Below, piece after piece: positions 27,213-34,328 of a DNA stretch of 39,562 bases. Position 1 is the stretch's first letter; every line of letters begins with the position of its first letter. The translations under genes were made by a program, and so were the position numbers. The notes below the pieces were generated by a model. That model was not told the origin of the DNA, searched no databases, and worked only from the letters and a program-made list of their open reading frames with translations. Source of the stretch: Hyphomicrobiales bacterium (GTDB lineage: Bacteria; Pseudomonadota; Alphaproteobacteria; Rhizobiales; Xanthobacteraceae); assembly GCA_003140315.1 (NCBI GenBank), contig PLJS01000049.1:1-39562 (forward strand), written 5' to 3'.

Positions 27213-28394
27213 CTAAAGCGTGGCTGAACGAACGAGATCCCAGCTCTGCCGTGCGATCACCAAGTCCTCATCGGTCGGGATGACCCAGGCGGATACGCGG
27301 CTATCGGACCGCGTCAGCCGCGGACCGGCATCCTGCCTCTCGTCCAGGACCACGCCCAACCAGGCCGCGTCGCGCAGAACGCGCCGGCGGATCTCGGGCG
27401 CATGCTCGCCGATGCCGGCCGTGAACACGATCGCATCCAGGCCGCCGAGCGCCGCCGCCAGCGATCCCAGCTCACGACCGATGCGATAGACGAAAAGATC
27501 GATGGCTTCACGCGCGTGCGGCTCCTTGCTGGCGAGCAAGGCCCGCATGTCGCCGCTGACGCCGGACACGCCCAGCAGTCCGGCATCGCGATAGAGCAGA
27601 TTGCTGACCGCGTCGGCCGACATGCCTTTTTGCTGGATCAGATAGAGCACCACGCCCGGATCGAGATTTCCGCAGCGCGAGGCCATCGGCAGCCCGTCCA
27701 AAGCCGTGAAGCCCATCGTGGTGGCGACGCTCCGCCGCGCTCGCATCGCGCACATGCTGGCGCCGCTGCCGAGGTGCGCCACGACGACGCGGCCATCGGC
27801 CCCGCTCCCGAGATAGTCCGGCAGCACGCTTGCGATGTATTCATAGGACAGGCCGTGGAATCCGTAGCGCCGCACGCCCTCGTCGATGAGTTGACGCGGC
27901 AGCGCGAATGTCGTCGCGACCGACGGCTCGGTCAGATGAAAGGCCGTGTCGAAACACGCGACCTGCGGCAGCGTCGGATGCAGCTTGAACAGCGCATCGA
28001 TCGCCGCGACGTGATGCGGCTGATGCAGCGGTGCGAGCGGGATGAGCGCGCGGAGATCCGCAGCAACGGTCGCGTCGATGCGCACCGGCGCTCCGTAACG
28101 CGATCCGCCGTGAACGACCCGGTGCCCCGCCGCAATCAACCTAAATTGCGCGAATTGCCGGTCAAGCCACTGCAGCAGGATCGCAAGAGCGTCTTCCTGC
28201 GTTCTTGCAGATACAGATTGGTCGATCAGTGTCGCGCCGCCGGCTTGCTGTGCGACGAAATGCGCGTCATGGCCGATCTCCTCGATCTCGCCATCGCACA
28301 GCAGTCTGTCCGCGGTGGGTCGTTCTTCGGCCGGATATAACGTGAACTTCAGGCTCGACGATCCGGCGTTGAGAACCAGGATAGCGTCGCTCAT
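27213..28394 (-). CDS. ackA: Acetate/propionate kinase
   Basis: This enzyme of about 393 residues makes ATP from acetyl phosphate and ADP, or the reverse. ATG 28394 starts MSDAILVLNAGSSSLKFTLY, the family's first phosphate-binding motif. HRVVHGG, CFDTAFH, YGFHGLSYEYI, AHLGSGASMCA and GFTALDGLPMA are conserved active-site strings. FTAGIGEHAPEIR closes the ATP site. The start overlaps the pta stop by four bases (ATGA), so the two enzymes are coupled. The expected role is substrate-level phosphorylation when respiration slows. Confidence 0.95.
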   Translation of the reverse strand: MSDAILVLNAGSSSLKFTLYPAEERPTADRLLCDGEIEEIGHDAHFVAQQAGGATLIDQSVSARTQEDALAILLQWLDRQFAQFRLIAAGHRVVHGGSRYGAPVRIDATVAADLRALIPLAPLHQPHHVAAIDALFKLHPTLPQVACFDTAFHLTEPSVATTFALPRQLIDEGVRRYGFHGLSYEYIASVLPDYLGSGADGRVVVAHLGSGASMCAMRARRSVATTMGFTALDGLPMASRCGNLDPGVVLYLIQQKGMSADAVSNLLYRDAGLLGVSGVSGDMRALLASKEPHAREAIDLFVYRIGRELGSLAAALGGLDAIVFTAGIGEHAPEIRRRVLRDAAWLGVVLDERQDAGPRLTRSDSRVSAWVIPTDEDLVIARQSWDLVRSATL

Positions 28395-29782
28395 GGCATC
28401 TTGTTCTTGCTGCGGCGGGCGAGCAGAAGCGCGATCGCCGATGAGCCGAGGCGCGCGAGCGTCTTGTCGGCGCGGCTCGTCAGCATGATCGGAACGCGGG
28501 CACCGAGCACGATTCCGGCGATCTGGGCATCGGCCAGGTACTCGAGCTGCTTTGCCAGCATGTTGCCGGCCTCGAGATCGGGCACGACGAGGATGTCGGC
28601 CTTTCCGGCGACCGGAGAGACGATGCCTTTCGTTCGCGCGGCTTCCTCGGAGATCGCGTTGTCGAAGGCGAGCGGGCCATCGAGCACCCCACCCGTGATC
28701 TGTCCGCGTTCTGCCATCTTGCACAGCGCGGCGGCATCGAGCGTGGACCTGATCTTCGGCGACACCGTCTCGACCGCGGAAAGGATCGCCACATTCGGCC
28801 TCGGGATGCCGAGCGCATGGACGAGATCGATCGCGTTTTGCACGATGTCGCGCTTGTCATCGAGCGTCGGGTAGACGTTGATCGCCGCGTCGGTGATGAA
28901 AAGCGGCCGCGGATAGAGCGGCACATCGAGCGCGAAGACATGGCTGATCCGCCGCGCCGTGCGCAAGCCATGCTCTTCATCGACGACGGCATGCAGGAGC
29001 TCGTCGGTGTGCAGGCTCCCCTTCATCAGGGCTTCCACCTCGCCGCTCCGCGCCATGGCGACCGCTTGCGCGGCGGCAGCGTCGCTGTGCTCGGTCGGCA
29101 CGATCTGGTAGGCGGAGAGATCGATCTTCGCCTTCGCGGCCGCGGAGCGGATTTTTGCTTCGGGGCCGATCAGGATGGGAACGATCAGGTTTGCACGCGC
29201 GGCCTCGACGGCGCCGATCAGCGACGCGTCATCGACCGGATGAACAACGGCGGTACGGATCGGAGCGAGCCCGCGCGTCATCTCGATCAGGCGCTGATAG
29301 CGGCGCCCTTTTTCCAAGAGCGTAACATCCGACAAGGCAACGCGCGGCCGCGACACCTTCTCGGTCGGCGCGATGACCTCGGCGACGCCGTCGATCACGA
29401 CCTCGCCCTTCTGGTTGGTGGCCTCGCAGCAGAGAACCACACGACTGCCGTCTTTCTTCTCCTTGACGGTGATGCTGACCGTGAGGGTATCGCCCAGGCC
29501 GACAGGCCGCCGAAAGTTCAGGGATTGATTGACGTAGATCGTTCCCGGTCCGGGCAATTGCGTACCGAGAAGCGTCGAAAACAGCGATCCGGTCCACATG
29601 CCGTGAGCGACAATTTTATGAAAGACATCGCTTTTCGCGAAAGCCTCATCGACGTGAGCCGGATTGACGTCGCCGCTCATGACGGCGAACAGCTCGATGT
29701 CCTTATGCGTCAAAGTACGGACCAAGCTCGCCGTCTCGCCCGGCATCAGCTCGGCGAATGTGCGGTTTTCAATCAAGTCCAT
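28391..29782 (-). CDS. MaoC-like enoyl-CoA hydratase / phosphate acetyltransferase fusion
   Basis: This 463-residue protein has two parts. Residues 1-145 form a hot-dog MaoC-like domain: DVNPAHVDEAFAKS supplies the Asp-His pair of R-specific enoyl-CoA hydratases, followed by GMWTGSLFSTLLG. Residues 155-463 form a phosphate acetyl/butyryltransferase (ALMKGSLHTDELLHAV; FITDAAINVYPTL; ADILVVPDLEAGNML). The latter converts acyl-CoA and phosphate to acyl phosphate for the kinase encoded next. This fused arrangement is known in proteobacteria. The MaoC part could make (R)-3-hydroxyacyl-CoA for PHA synthesis, which would tie this operon to phaC; that link is inferred. Confidence 0.92.
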   Translation of the reverse strand: MDLIENRTFAELMPGETASLVRTLTHKDIELFAVMSGDVNPAHVDEAFAKSDVFHKIVAHGMWTGSLFSTLLGTQLPGPGTIYVNQSLNFRRPVGLGDTLTVSITVKEKKDGSRVVLCCEATNQKGEVVIDGVAEVIAPTEKVSRPRVALSDVTLLEKGRRYQRLIEMTRGLAPIRTAVVHPVDDASLIGAVEAARANLIVPILIGPEAKIRSAAAKAKIDLSAYQIVPTEHSDAAAAQAVAMARSGEVEALMKGSLHTDELLHAVVDEEHGLRTARRISHVFALDVPLYPRPLFITDAAINVYPTLDDKRDIVQNAIDLVHALGIPRPNVAILSAVETVSPKIRSTLDAAALCKMAERGQITGGVLDGPLAFDNAISEEAARTKGIVSPVAGKADILVVPDLEAGNMLAKQLEYLADAQIAGIVLGARVPIMLTSRADKTLARLGSSAIALLLARRSKNKMP

Positions 29783-29822
29783 GTCGCGGTCTCACTGGAG
29801 GGTCTGGTCGGTCGGCACGCGT

Positions 29823-30029
29823 TCATGGCCGCGCCGGTTTCTCTCGGCATTGCGTCAGATCAACCACGCATCCCGTGCCCGGCGCCGCCAAGCGGCTATG
29901 CCCCGGTGTGGGGCGTGCTGCGAACTCGGTCGGTGTGAGCCCGTTGAGGCTCGAGTGGCGTCGGTTGGTGTTGTAGTCGATCCTCCATTCTTCGATGATC
30001 TGGCGCGCCTCCTTGAGATTGGCGAACAA
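29823..30029 (-). pseudogene. IS3-family transposase, C-terminal remnant
   Basis: The minus-strand frame reads LKEARQIIEEWRIDYNTNR then RHSSLNGLTPTEFAARP. This is the end of an IS3-type (OrfB) integrase domain; the DDE core is missing. The reading frame beyond FAARPTPGHSR probably lies outside the original element. The 5' side abuts a TPR-gene remnant at about 30030. It is a fragment without a functional transposase. Confidence 0.8.
29850..29863. promoter_or_regulatory. FixK-type box (TTGC variant) upstream of the pta-ackA-ATPase operon
   Basis: TTGCGTCAGATCAA fits TTG(A/C)-N6-(T/G)CAA. Its centre is 75 bases before ATG 29782 on the minus strand. It lies in the 3' end of an IS3 transposase remnant, so the promoter may sit at the edge of an old insertion. 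Confidence 0.6.
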
Positions 30030-30033
30030 GTGT

Positions 30034-30373
30034 TCGATGCCTACGGCAACCGCTGCTATGTGCGCGCCATCGCCGGCCGTGATCTGCCGCTGGCGCTTGC
30101 CGATTGCAATGAGGCATTGCGGCTCAAGCCCAATGAGGCCGACACCATGAACAGCCGCACTTTCTGTGCCTCCGCCTCGGCCGCTCCAACGATGCCGTTA
30201 CCGATTACAACGCAGCGCTGAAGATCAACCCGAAGCTCGCAAACTCGCTCTATGGCCGTGGCTTGGCGAAGGCAAAGCAGCGTAACACCGCAGGCGGCAA
30301 CGCCGACATCGCCGCGGCGAAGGTAATCCAGGTCGACATAGCCGAGGAGGTCGCGCGTCACGGTGTGAAGTGA
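30034..30373 (+). pseudogene. TPR-repeat protein, C-terminal remnant with frameshift
   Basis: The plus strand encodes NRCYVRAIAGRDLPLALADC then NEALRLKPNEADTMNSRTF, a clear tetratricopeptide repeat. The frame then breaks near 30164, apparently by loss of one base, and continues as DYNAALKINPKLANSLYGRG followed by LAKAKQ, up to TGA 30371-30373. The 5' part of the gene is missing at the junction with the IS3 remnant, so this is the tail of a disrupted gene. Confidence 0.7.
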
Positions 30374-30642
30374 GCGGCCGGGAGTTTCAAAACGATCAGG
30401 TGTCAGTTGATTGGCCCTTAGCGCCGTTTCGCTGCGACGCCGCGACACGTCGGGAGCCGGGGGCAAAGCCGACATGCCAAGGAGGTCGCGCAGTCGACGC
30501 TCATGACCCACAAGCTCGGCACCACGAGCCGTCGTGGTCTTGCCCGGACATATCGTGACTGCGGCCTCTGCGCCCTATGATGTCGTACTTGCCAGATTAA
30601 CCGCTGACCCGACGATTGCGGTCGGAATGAGCGCGAACGCGT
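30374..30642. other. Non-coding gap after the TPR remnant
   Basis: No convincing gene, repeat or regulator site is seen here. Short frames exist on both strands but none resembles a known family. Confidence 0.5.
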
Positions 30643-31125
30643 TCAGGCGACTAGCCGACGTAGGCTCGGGTGCTGTTGCACAATCGGTAGAGTCTCCGCC
30701 CATGCGTCGAGCCCGCACACGTGTCCGGCATGCTTGATGATCAGGTATATGAGCACGCCCGCATAGACGATGTGGTAGTCGAGGAGGTAGTTGTTGTTGC
30801 TTTCGATGTACGGGAAATCCATGTGCGCGGTCCAGTATAGAAGCATGATGGCGATCGCAAACGGGGCACTCACGCGAACCAAAAGCCCCGAGATTAGTGA
30901 CAAGCCGATCAGCAAGTGACCGTACTCCACCAGAAACGTGAGCGTCGGCGCGATCGTGGGCGTCGTCAGCGGTGCGTACACGGAATGGAACGTCTTGGTG
31001 TGACTCAGGAAGCCCACCACAAAGTTCGAGTCTCCGAAATGATGAATAGCCGCAAAGAGAAACGTCCAGCCCATGGCGAGGCGGAAGAAAACAATCAAGG
31101 CATTCTCAAACTTGGATTTAGGCAC
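30643..31125 (-). CDS. DoxX family membrane protein
   Basis: This is a 160-residue protein with four membrane helices, including RLAMGWTFLFAAIHHF near the start, LLIGLSLISGLLVRV in the middle and YHIVYAGVLIYLIIKHAG near the end. It matches the DoxX/DoxD-like family, some members of which belong to a thiosulfate:quinone oxidoreductase. An inner-membrane redox or envelope role is likely but not proven. It appears monocistronic. No FixK-type box was found in the 252 bases upstream. Confidence 0.85.
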   Translation of the reverse strand: MPKSKFENALIVFFRLAMGWTFLFAAIHHFGDSNFVVGFLSHTKTFHSVYAPLTTPTIAPTLTFLVEYGHLLIGLSLISGLLVRVSAPFAIAIMLLYWTAHMDFPYIESNNNYLLDYHIVYAGVLIYLIIKHAGHVCGLDAWAETLPIVQQHPSLRRLVA

Positions 31126-31377
31126 TGCGGTGCTCCCTCAAAATTTGTGTTGCGCCCTATTGGAGGGCGTCCGCTCATCTAACATTCTCCAGACGAACTC
31201 TGGAACGGTGCAGACAGTAGCAGACGGGGGGGGCCCGGAAAGTCACAGCCGACTTCGTGGTTCGCCCGATATTCCAATCGCAGTCATCTTGCTTTCAGGC
31301 ATGCCCCGCGTCCCCGCCACCGAGACCGGGAATTGACGCATCTTCGACCTTCGTCGTTCGACATCGCACCAGTCAGG

Positions 31378-31542
31378 TCAAAGCCGACCCATCAACAGCA
31401 GTACGACGAGAACGATCAGGATGATGCCGAAGAAACCGATGCCGCCGTGACCGTAGCCGTAGCCGTAGCCGCCGAAGCGGCCACTGAAGCCCCCGAGCAA
31501 GAAGATCACGACGATGATGATGAGTATGAGCCCGAGTGACAT
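31378..31542 (-). CDS. Small Gly/Tyr-rich membrane protein, 54 residues
   Basis: AGGGGAG lies eight bases before ATG 31542. The product starts MSLGLILIIIVVIFLLGG, passes through a FGGYGYGYGHGG loop, and ends with a second helix FFGIILIVLVVLLLMGRL. This layout resembles the DUF3309-type small proteins widespread in alphaproteobacteria, with a different loop. It should form a helical hairpin in the inner membrane. It is the first of three very small same-strand genes here. No function is known. Confidence 0.8.
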   Translation of the reverse strand: MSLGLILIIIVVIFLLGGFSGRFGGYGYGYGHGGIGFFGIILIVLVVLLLMGRL

Positions 31543-31658
31543 GACTTATCTCCCCTTGAATCTAGTCGATTGAACTTCTTTGTGCGCCGATTGTGAAGGC
31601 CCCGAGCGGCATTTTCCGGATCGCACGCGATCGACCGCAGCGTCAAGCAAATGCAGCA

Positions 31659-31802
31659 CTACTTCTTCTCGATTGAAATGCCGCGGTCGCCGATGCTGAT
31701 GTCGATGCCAGTCTTGTGCCGCTCCTGGTACAGCTGATAGCCGAAGACTGCGGTGACGACGACGAGTGCACCGATGATGAGGTAGAGAACGTTGCGATTC
31801 AC
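31659..31802 (-). CDS. Small membrane-anchored protein, 47 residues
   Basis: The gene starts at GTG 31802 and encodes VNRNVLYLIIGALVVVTAVF (one membrane helix), a short basic stretch YQERHKTGID, and a C-terminal SIGDRGISIEKK. Similar small proteins with this IxIGxxGISIEKK ending recur in Bradyrhizobium-like genomes, without a known role. The start codon is the only reasonable one, and an AAAGG-like site lies somewhat far upstream. Codon use and the conserved ending argue that it is real. Confidence 0.68.
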   Translation of the reverse strand: MNRNVLYLIIGALVVVTAVFGYQLYQERHKTGIDISIGDRGISIEKK

Positions 31803-31902
31803 GGAATGAGCCGCCTTTCCAAACGTTCACCTAGTCTTGGTGATCCTAGGCCAAGGCAAACCGCGCTGCAGCCAGAGCCCTTCGCAGCATTAGGTCTCCG
31901 GG

Positions 31903-31928
31903 AAAAACGGCCGGTAACGATACCGGCC
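31903..31928 (-). terminator. Rho-independent terminator
   Basis: GGCCGGTA-ACGA-TACCGGCC (31909-31928) is a perfect 8-bp stem with a four-base loop. On the minus strand it is followed by GTTTTT. It lies 25 bases after the stop of the 31954-32256 gene and should end that transcript. Confidence 0.85.
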
Positions 31929-31953
31929 ATTGCCGTTTCGGACCGCGTAAAGC

Positions 31954-32256
31954 CTAGTAAATACCGATGCTGAGGCCGGGCAACCTTATGCCTATACCCG
32001 GGCCGAAAACCAGCGGCGGCGGATAGTAGGGCTCACCATAGTATGACGAGCCATATGGCGAGCCATAGACGACCGGCGGGGCGCGATAATACGAGCCGTT
32101 CCACTGATGATGATAGCCGCGAAAATCGCGCCGCCCGCGTTGGGCGCTAGCCGGTTCGGAGACGATCGTGAGCGCGAACATTGCCGAGATGACGAGCCCA
32201 ATCACGAGCTTTGCGGATAGACGACGTTTCGATTTGGTATCGATGATCCAGGTCAT
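31954..32256 (-). CDS. Secreted Tyr/Pro/Gly-rich small protein
   Basis: This protein has 100 residues from ATG 32256, preceded by a strong AGGAGG. The longer open frame to 32286 is not used. An N-terminal signal peptide (LVIGLVISAMFALTIV then EPASAQ) is followed by a mature part rich in Tyr, Pro and Gly (YYRAPPVVYGSPYGSSYYG), ending GIGIRLPGLSIGIY. The product is probably periplasmic or surface-bound and low in ordered structure. It lies directly downstream of the Spy-like gene, 76 bases away on the same strand, and could share its FixK-type promoter. Confidence 0.8.
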   Translation of the reverse strand: MTWIIDTKSKRRLSAKLVIGLVISAMFALTIVSEPASAQRGRRDFRGYHHQWNGSYYRAPPVVYGSPYGSSYYGEPYYPPPLVFGPGIGIRLPGLSIGIY

Positions 32257-32331
32257 GGCGACCTCCTTTGATAAGCGTGGTGTCACGGTCGCGGGACGCG
32301 ATCGTCGGCCTTGCGAACCTGTCGCAGCGGC

Positions 32332-32847
32332 CTAGCCTTTGGTCGCCCGGAACACGTGATCGGCGGTCTTCTTCTGGTCGTCGGGCATCGCGGCATACAG
32401 CGCCTCGAAGGACGCAATCAGGTTCTTCAAGCCATCAACATGGGCCTGGGTGACCTTCTGATAGTTCTTCAAATCGTCGAGTGCAGTCATGCTTTCCCGC
32501 GGCGTCTTCCGGATCTCAGCGATCAGCGTGTCCATATTGGCGGCATTTTCGCGCATCGCCTTGGCCACGGCGTCCCATTTGGTCTCCTCGTCGGCCGTGA
32601 TTTTCAGCACCTTGTGAAGGGCCGTGATCCGCCGCTCGACGGTCTCGCCCCTCGTCAGGGCGGCCTCGTTGGTGATGAGGTTCCGTGAACCATCGGCCTG
32701 CGCCAACTGGATCGCCGCGTCAGTGACGGTACCGGCGCGGGCGACGGACTGCGGGGTCACGAGCATCGCGGCGCCCATCAGCGCCGCGGTCGCAACCGAG
32801 CGCGTAAAGGGCCCCGACCTGGCGATCGCGTGGGCAAAAGACGACAT
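32332..32847 (-). CDS. Spy/CpxP-like LTXXQ-motif periplasmic protein
   Basis: This protein of about 171 residues starts at ATG 32847, with GAGAGGA upstream; the open frame to 32913 is longer. A signal sequence (SVATAALMGAAMLVTPQSVARA) precedes an all-helical domain with VERRITALHKVLKITADEE then TKWDAVAKAMRENAANMD. This is the pattern of LTXXQ proteins, some of which act as periplasmic chaperones (Spy) or stress sensors (CpxP). The motif itself is degenerate here. The box at 32937 suggests induction at low oxygen. Confidence 0.8.
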   Translation of the reverse strand: MSSFAHAIARSGPFTRSVATAALMGAAMLVTPQSVARAGTVTDAAIQLAQADGSRNLITNEAALTRGETVERRITALHKVLKITADEETKWDAVAKAMRENAANMDTLIAEIRKTPRESMTALDDLKNYQKVTQAHVDGLKNLIASFEALYAAMPDDQKKTADHVFRATKG

Positions 32848-32936
32848 GGCAGCATCCTCTCTTCTGTGAATTGTGAGTCCAACTCTCGGCATTTCCAGCG
32901 ACACGGGGAGCATTTCACACGAACGGCGTAATGATA

Positions 32937-32950
32937 TTGATGTGCGTCAA
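32937..32950. promoter_or_regulatory. FixK/FNR-type box upstream of the Spy-like gene
   Basis: TTGATGTGCGTCAA is a near-perfect TTGAT-N4-GTCAA site. Its centre is 97 bases before ATG 32847 on the minus strand. The genes on the other side start much further away (33218), so the Spy-like gene is the likely target. Confidence 0.75.
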
Positions 32951-32973
32951 TTTCTGTCTGGCATCAGACATAG

Positions 32974-33228
32974 CGCGCGACGGAAGCGAGCAATCACGAG
33001 AACAGCACTATAAAACGAGAAAATATCAAGCGGTATCGGAAGCTTGCCAACGAATCGACGGATGCGATCGAGCGATCGCGTATCATGGCGTTGCTGGCTG
33101 AAGAAGAAACCAAACTGAAATTGGGGCCGAGTTACTGCGGCGACTCCTCTGAAGGACAATCCTCCAGCAGCGCGATAACCGAGAATCGGCGCGTGCCTGA
33201 CGGCGAGGGGCAGCGAAGTGGTGGCTAG
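32974..33228 (+). pseudogene. Possible remnant of a small rhizobial hypothetical protein
   Basis: A plus-strand frame without ATG/GTG/TTG near its beginning encodes RENIKRYRKLANESTDAIER then SRIMALLAEEETKL. This resembles the short helical proteins of unknown function common in Bradyrhizobium. The frame then runs on through a low-complexity tail to TAG 33226-33228, overlapping the start of the Crp/Fnr gene. It may be a decayed gene, or it may use a rare start; ATG 33085 would leave only the end. Confidence 0.35.
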
Positions 33229-33967
33229 CCGCAAGGCTGCGGACCCACATGCCAACCGGTTGCTCGGTTTGCTGCCTCCAAGGGACTACGAGCGGCTGCG
33301 CCCTCATCTTCAGCGTATCCCACTGACGTACCGGCAATCTCTCTATCGCGCCAACAAGCCCCTCGGATTTGTCTATTTCGTCGAGACCGGCGTCGGGTCG
33401 CTGGTGAACAGCATGACGAATGGTGAGGCATCCGAGGTCGGAACGATCGGCAACGAGGGTGTGGTGGGTCTGCCGCTCCTGCTCGGCGACGACCGGGCGC
33501 CGACGAGCGTTTACGTCCAGGTCCCGGGTGCTGGTCTGCGAATGAAAGCATCACTGTTCAAGAAGGAATTGGCGCGCAGCGCCTCGATGCGAGCCGTGAT
33601 GCATCGTTATGCACACGCCTTCTTCCACCAGGTGGCGCAGTCCGCCGCGTGCAATCAATTTCATTCCCTGGAGCAGCGATGTTGCCGCTGGCTGCTGATG
33701 ACGCACGACCGCATGCAATCGGATGAGTTTCTGCTCACGCAGGAGTTCCTGGCCATGATGCTAGGAGTCCAGCGCACCGGCGTTACCGCTGCGGCCGGCG
33801 CCCTGCAACGGTTCGGCCTCATCCGCTACAAGCGTGGCAACGTCACGATCATCGATCGCCGCAGTCTGATCCGTCGCTCATGCGAGTGCTACGGCGTGTC
33901 CAAAAAGGAGTTCGATCGTTTGCTTGGAGATCAACAAGTCCCCGCAGGGCGGCGACAAGAACGCTGA
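33218..33967 (+). CDS. Crp/Fnr-family regulator, non-FNR specificity
   Basis: This is a 249-residue regulator starting at GTG 33218, with GAGGGG upstream. Residues 20-150 form the effector domain (FVYFVETGVGSLVNSMTNGE; VGTIGNEGVVGLPLLLG). The C-terminal winged helix has LTQEFLAMMLGVQRTGVTAA as its helix-turn-helix. The recognition helix lacks ExxSR, so it should not bind the TTGA-type boxes that FixK reads. No cluster-ligand Cys set is present. It is probably a second, separate regulator for nearby envelope or stress genes; its signal is unknown. Confidence 0.88.
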   Translation: MVASRKAADPHANRLLGLLPPRDYERLRPHLQRIPLTYRQSLYRANKPLGFVYFVETGVGSLVNSMTNGEASEVGTIGNEGVVGLPLLLGDDRAPTSVYVQVPGAGLRMKASLFKKELARSASMRAVMHRYAHAFFHQVAQSAACNQFHSLEQRCCRWLLMTHDRMQSDEFLLTQEFLAMMLGVQRTGVTAAAGALQRFGLIRYKRGNVTIIDRRSLIRRSCECYGVSKKEFDRLLGDQQVPAGRRQER

Positions 33968-34016
33968 ACAGCACCAAGTCGGGCACCGCCAATGCGGGGA
34001 CATCTGGAGAATGCGG

Positions 34017-34030
34017 TTGATCGACATCAA
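34017..34030. promoter_or_regulatory. Perfect FixK/FNR-type box upstream of csbD
   Basis: TTGATCGACATCAA is an exact TTGAT-N4-ATCAA palindrome, the best match in the window. The centre is 85 bases before ATG 34108. Confidence 0.82.
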
Positions 34031-34107
34031 GGACAACTGCTGGTCAGCGCTGCAAAGTTTCAGCATTCCTTCTTATTCAGAAGGTCAAGGTCTCGGAGAA
34101 AGAAATT

Positions 34108-34281
34108 ATGGACAAGGATCGGATCATCGGATCGGCCAAGGAAGTCAAAGGTGCTGTCAAGCAGGTGGTCGGCAGGGTCGTCGGCGACACCAAGCTGCAG
34201 TCGGAGGGCACGGCCGACAAGGTAGAAGGCAAGGTTCAGAATGCCGTCGGTGGCCTCAAGGGCACGCTCAAGGGGAAATAG
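34108..34281 (+). CDS. CsbD family stress protein
   Basis: This 57-residue hydrophilic protein has GGAGA eight bases before its ATG. The sequence MDKDRIIGSAKEVKGAVKQ and the repeated GTADKVEGKVQNAVGGLKG are the CsbD pattern of two KxxG-type amphipathic repeats. CsbD-like proteins accumulate under general stress and in stationary phase in many bacteria, with no enzyme activity known. It has the best FixK-type box of the window in front of it, which suggests that oxygen limitation is one of its signals. Confidence 0.9.
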   Translation: MDKDRIIGSAKEVKGAVKQVVGRVVGDTKLQSEGTADKVEGKVQNAVGGLKGTLKGK

Positions 34282-34328
34282 GCGTCTCGCTGAATTTGAA
34301 GGCGCTCCGTTTCAGGGGGAGGCGTGCC

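Noticed and set aside
30374-30642. Short plus-strand frames after the TPR remnant
   Set aside because: No family features and no ribosome-binding sites; they look like chance frames.
31333-31539. Acidic plus-strand frame rich in Asp, Glu and Ala
   Set aside because: It is the antisense of the 54-residue Gly/Tyr-rich membrane protein, which has a better ribosome-binding site and a sensible sequence.
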